Shown piece after piece: positions 5,200 through 7,118 of a stretch of DNA of 7,118 nt. Numbering within the stretch: the first letter of the stretch is position 1; every line of letters begins with the position of its first letter. The DNA comes from an uncultured Clostridia bacterium (lineage in GTDB: Bacteria > Bacillota > Clostridia > Oscillospirales > Acutalibacteraceae). The position numbers were made by a program, and so were the translations under genes. The stretch is from NCBI GenBank assembly GCA_937919155.1, contig CALFPM010000103.1, positions 1 through 7,118 on the forward strand, read 5' to 3'. Below the pieces are notes generated by a model. It was not told where the DNA came from, ran no database searches, and was given only the letters and a program-made list of their open reading frames with translations.

Positions 5200-5895
5200 A
5201 TGGATAGCAAAAGAATTACTCTTTTTGCAGGTCATTACGGCAGCGGCAAAACAAACATTGCCGTTAACTACGCACTTTGGCTGAAAGAAAATCACGACAA
5301 GGTTGTTATTGCAGACCTGGATATTGTCAATCCGTATTTCCGCTCAAAAGACAGCGAAAAACAACTTGAAGCAAGAGGTATTCACCTTATTTCATCCGAA
5401 TTTGCAAACTCCAATGTTGACGTACCCGCAATGCCCGCCGAAGCATATGCAATTATTGATGACAAATCAATCAGGGCTGTTATCGATGTCGGCGGTGACG
5501 ACAGAGGCGCACTTGCAATGGGCAGATACGCCCCTGCAATCCTCAGCGAAAATGACTCTGAAATGCTGCTCGTTATCAACAGATACAGACCTCTCACCCG
5601 TGACTGTGCGTCAACACTCGCAGTTATGAGAGAAATCGAAACAGCCTGCCAAATGAAATTCACGGGAATTGTCAACAATTCAAACCTCGGTGACGAAACC
5701 ACAGAGGAAACCGTAATTTCATCAGCAGCATATGCAGATGAAATTTCAGCGGCAACGGGTCTGCCAATCAGAATGACCACGATAAAAGAAGATTTATACG
5801 ATAAACTCAAAGAAAAAGTTGTTAACTGCACCGCGATCAAGCTTTATGTAAAGCAATCGTGGGCAAAACAGGAGGAAGATTTATGGCAAAAGTAA
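5200..5895 (+). CDS. P-loop ATPase of CobQ/MinD/ParA-like type, oxidoreductase-associated
   Basis: This 231-aa soluble protein has no assigned function. ATG at 5200, 2 nt after the ilvE stop, is preferred over a TTG at 5161 inside ilvE because it gives a normal N-terminus (MDSKRITLFAGHYGSGKT). Walker A is GHYGSGKT at 11-18, without the extra signature lysine of the deviant ParA/MinD loop. DLDIVNPYFRS (39-49) occupies the switch I/A' position and AVIDVGGDD (93-101) the Walker B/switch II position. A later NNSNLGDET motif probably contacts the base. There is no membrane segment and no CxxC. It overlaps the ferredoxin gene by 13 nt, so it is translated with the oxidoreductase subunits. Proteins of this type are often labelled cobyrinic acid synthase from the fold alone, which is not supported here. 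Cluster delivery, enzyme maturation or activation of the oxidoreductase are plausible inferences. Confidence 0.88.
   Translation: MDSKRITLFAGHYGSGKTNIAVNYALWLKENHDKVVIADLDIVNPYFRSKDSEKQLEARGIHLISSEFANSNVDVPAMPAEAYAIIDDKSIRAVIDVGGDDRGALAMGRYAPAILSENDSEMLLVINRYRPLTRDCASTLAVMREIETACQMKFTGIVNNSNLGDETTEETVISSAAYADEISAATGLPIRMTTIKEDLYDKLKEKVVNCTAIKLYVKQSWAKQEEDLWQK
5870..5876 (+). promoter_or_regulatory. ribosome binding site that sets the ferredoxin start
   Basis: AGGAGGA, a near-perfect Shine-Dalgarno sequence, lies 6 nt before ATG 5883, inside the end of the ATPase gene. It decides against the in-frame GTG at 5859, which would overlap the site and add eight residues before the conserved MAKVTF start. 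Confidence 0.85.
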
Positions 5896-6089
5896 CCTTT
5901 AACACCGACCTTTGCAAAGGCTGCGGTCTTTGTGTCGGCGCTTGCCCCAAGAAAATTGTGGCATTGCTCAAGGACGAAATCAACGCCAAGGGTTATCATC
6001 CCGCAGGCATCACAGACCAGTCAGCTTGCATCGGTTGCGCATTCTGTGCAACAATGTGCCCCGACTGCGTTATCACAGTTGAAAAGTAA
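5883..6089 (+). CDS. 2x[4Fe-4S] ferredoxin subunit of 2-oxoacid:ferredoxin oxidoreductase
   Basis: This 68-aa protein carries electrons from the oxidoreductase core to free ferredoxin and corresponds to the delta (VorD/KorD-type) subunit. Two full cluster motifs are visible: C11-x2-C14-x2-C17-x3-C21-P and C49-x2-C52-x2-C55-x3-C59-P. A 27-residue linker with the KGYHPA segment typical of these subunits separates them. An additional cysteine, C62, follows the second motif (CPDC) where a hydrophobic residue is more usual. The start overlaps the ATPase gene by 13 nt and is set by AGGAGGA at 5870-5876. The alpha subunit begins 11 nt after its stop. The substrate (branched-chain 2-oxoacids or 2-oxoglutarate) cannot be read from this subunit. 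Placement beside ilvE favours branched-chain 2-oxoacids (vorD), but this is inference, so no symbol is given. Confidence 0.93.
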   Translation: MAKVTFNTDLCKGCGLCVGACPKKIVALLKDEINAKGYHPAGITDQSACIGCAFCATMCPDCVITVEK

Positions 6090-6100
6090 GGAGAAGAATT

Positions 6101-7118
6101 ATGGCTGAAAAAGTTTTGATGAAAGGTAACGAAGCACTTGCTGAAGCTGCTATCATGGCAGGCTGCCGCCACTACTTCGGTTACCCCATAACCCCCCAGA
6201 CAGAAATTGCCGCTTACATGGCAAAAAGAATGCCCGTTATCGGCGGCACATTCCTTCAGGCTGAAAGCGAAGTTGCGGCTATCAACATGATCTACGGCGC
6301 AGCTGCCGCAGGCAAAAGAGCTATGACCTCAAGCTCAAGCCCCGGAATCGCACTCAAGAGCGAAGGTATTTCATACCTTGCAGGTTCAGACCTCCCCGCT
6401 CTTATCATCAACGTTCAGAGAGGCGGCCCCGGTCTCGGCGGTATCCAGCCCTCACAGTCAGACTACTTCCAGGCAACAAAGAGCGCAGGTCACGGCGACT
6501 TCAAGCTCATCGTCCTTGCTCCTGCATCAGTTCAGGAAATGGTTGACCTTACATTCAAGGGATTTGACCTTGCTGATAAATACAGAATGCCCGCAATGCT
6601 TCTTTCAGACGGCACAATGGGTCAGATGATGGAGCCTGTTTCACTTGATATGGGTGAAGTTAAGGAATATGACAAGTCCTCATGGGCAGCATGCGGCACA
6701 AAGTGCGAGCGCAGCCACAACGTTGTCAACTCACTTTTCATCCAGCCCGAAGAACTTGAAAAATACAACATCGAGCGTTACGAGCGTTATGCTCAGATTG
6801 AAGCAAACGAAGTTATGTATGATGAATACAGAATGGAAGATGCTGAAATCTGCATCGTAGCATACGGCGTTGCAGCCCGTGTTTCACAGAATGCAATCGA
6901 TAAGGCACGCGAGCAGGGCATCAAGGTTGGTATGATCCGTCCCATCACCCTCTGGCCCTTCCCCAAGGCTGTTCTCAATGCCGCTGCTGACAAGGTTAAG
7001 GCATTCATCAGCGTTGAGCTTTCAATGGGTCAGATGATTGAAGATATTGAACTTGCTACACGCTGCAAGAAGCCTGTTCTCCTTTGCAACCGTGTTGGCG
7101 GTATGATTCCCACAACAG
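6101..7118 (+). CDS. 2-oxoacid:ferredoxin oxidoreductase alpha subunit, 3'-truncated by window edge
   Basis: This subunit helps oxidatively decarboxylate a 2-oxoacid with CoA to acyl-CoA, CO2 and reduced ferredoxin, or runs the reverse. The frame stays open for 339 codons to the window end, close to the usual length of about 350, so only a short C-terminus is missing. Features are MKGNEALAEAAIMAGC (7-22), the domain I motif YPITPQTEI (28-36), QAESEVAAINM (53-63), TSSSSPGIALKSEG (about 77-90), NVQRGGPGLGG, and later the domain II segment VAYGVAARV with GMIRPITLWPFP. AAGGAG (6088-6093) overlaps the stop of the ferredoxin gene and sits 7 nt before ATG. The thiamine-pyrophosphate beta subunit should follow beyond the edge. 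The subunit type is VorB/KorA. Substrate is undecided between 2-oxoisovalerate-type acids and 2-oxoglutarate; ilvE in the same operon favours the former. Confidence 0.94.
   Translation, partial: MAEKVLMKGNEALAEAAIMAGCRHYFGYPITPQTEIAAYMAKRMPVIGGTFLQAESEVAAINMIYGAAAAGKRAMTSSSSPGIALKSEGISYLAGSDLPALIINVQRGGPGLGGIQPSQSDYFQATKSAGHGDFKLIVLAPASVQEMVDLTFKGFDLADKYRMPAMLLSDGTMGQMMEPVSLDMGEVKEYDKSSWAACGTKCERSHNVVNSLFIQPEELEKYNIERYERYAQIEANEVMYDEYRMEDAEICIVAYGVAARVSQNAIDKAREQGIKVGMIRPITLWPFPKAVLNAAADKVKAFISVELSMGQMIEDIELATRCKKPVLLCNRVGGMIPTT

Noticed and set aside
5382..5840. Minus-strand frame of 152 codons
   Set aside because: Serine/isoleucine-rich antisense shadow of the ATPase gene, whose Walker motifs prove the + strand.

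Overview
The window looks like chromosome from a strictly anaerobic, low-to-medium GC Firmicute of the Clostridia (Ruminococcus/Oscillospira-like). The signs are strong AAGGAG-type ribosome sites, a clostridial/Thermotoga-type adenosylhomocysteinase, a ferredoxin-dependent 2-oxoacid oxidoreductase and sortase and formate-THF ligase remnants. The assignment rests on gene content and style only, not on a marker gene.

Left block (1-2635), all on the + strand: the 3' part of S-adenosylhomocysteine hydrolase (ahcY); then, 1 nt later, a membrane protein with an N-terminal RING-like zinc domain and a DUF2628-like C-terminal region; then galU (UTP-glucose-1-phosphate uridylyltransferase), closed by a clear bidirectional terminator.

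Middle block (about 2634-4116): an accessory stretch, very AT-rich from about 3030 onward, that behaves like a gene graveyard. It holds a 5'-truncated minus-strand gene of unknown family; one apparently intact 100-aa membrane protein whose outer part is eight perfect G-x-x-x tetrads; a short coding-like tail; the C-terminal end of a formate-tetrahydrofolate ligase (+); and the C-terminal end of a class B-like sortase (-). The last two converge on one shared hairpin, and both have lost their 5' parts. The recognisable remnants keep their 3' ends, stop codons and terminators. None of them can encode the catalytic enzyme.

Right block (4133-7118), all on the + strand and richer in GC with CCC/GGC-type codons: ilvE (branched-chain aminotransferase), a P-loop ATPase 2 nt downstream, a two-cluster ferredoxin overlapping it by 13 nt, and the 3'-truncated alpha subunit of a 2-oxoacid:ferredoxin oxidoreductase. 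This is a compact operon. IlvE would interconvert branched-chain amino acids and 2-oxoacids, and the oxidoreductase would interconvert the 2-oxoacids and acyl-CoAs using ferredoxin. The ATPase is a probable accessory protein of unknown role. Thiamine-pyrophosphate beta and gamma subunits are expected just past the right edge.

No tRNA, rRNA, CRISPR array, intact insertion sequence or riboswitch was recognised. The most interesting material is the remnant island between galU and ilvE, the G-x-x-x repeat protein, and the conserved-looking but functionally unassigned ATPase in the oxidoreductase operon.
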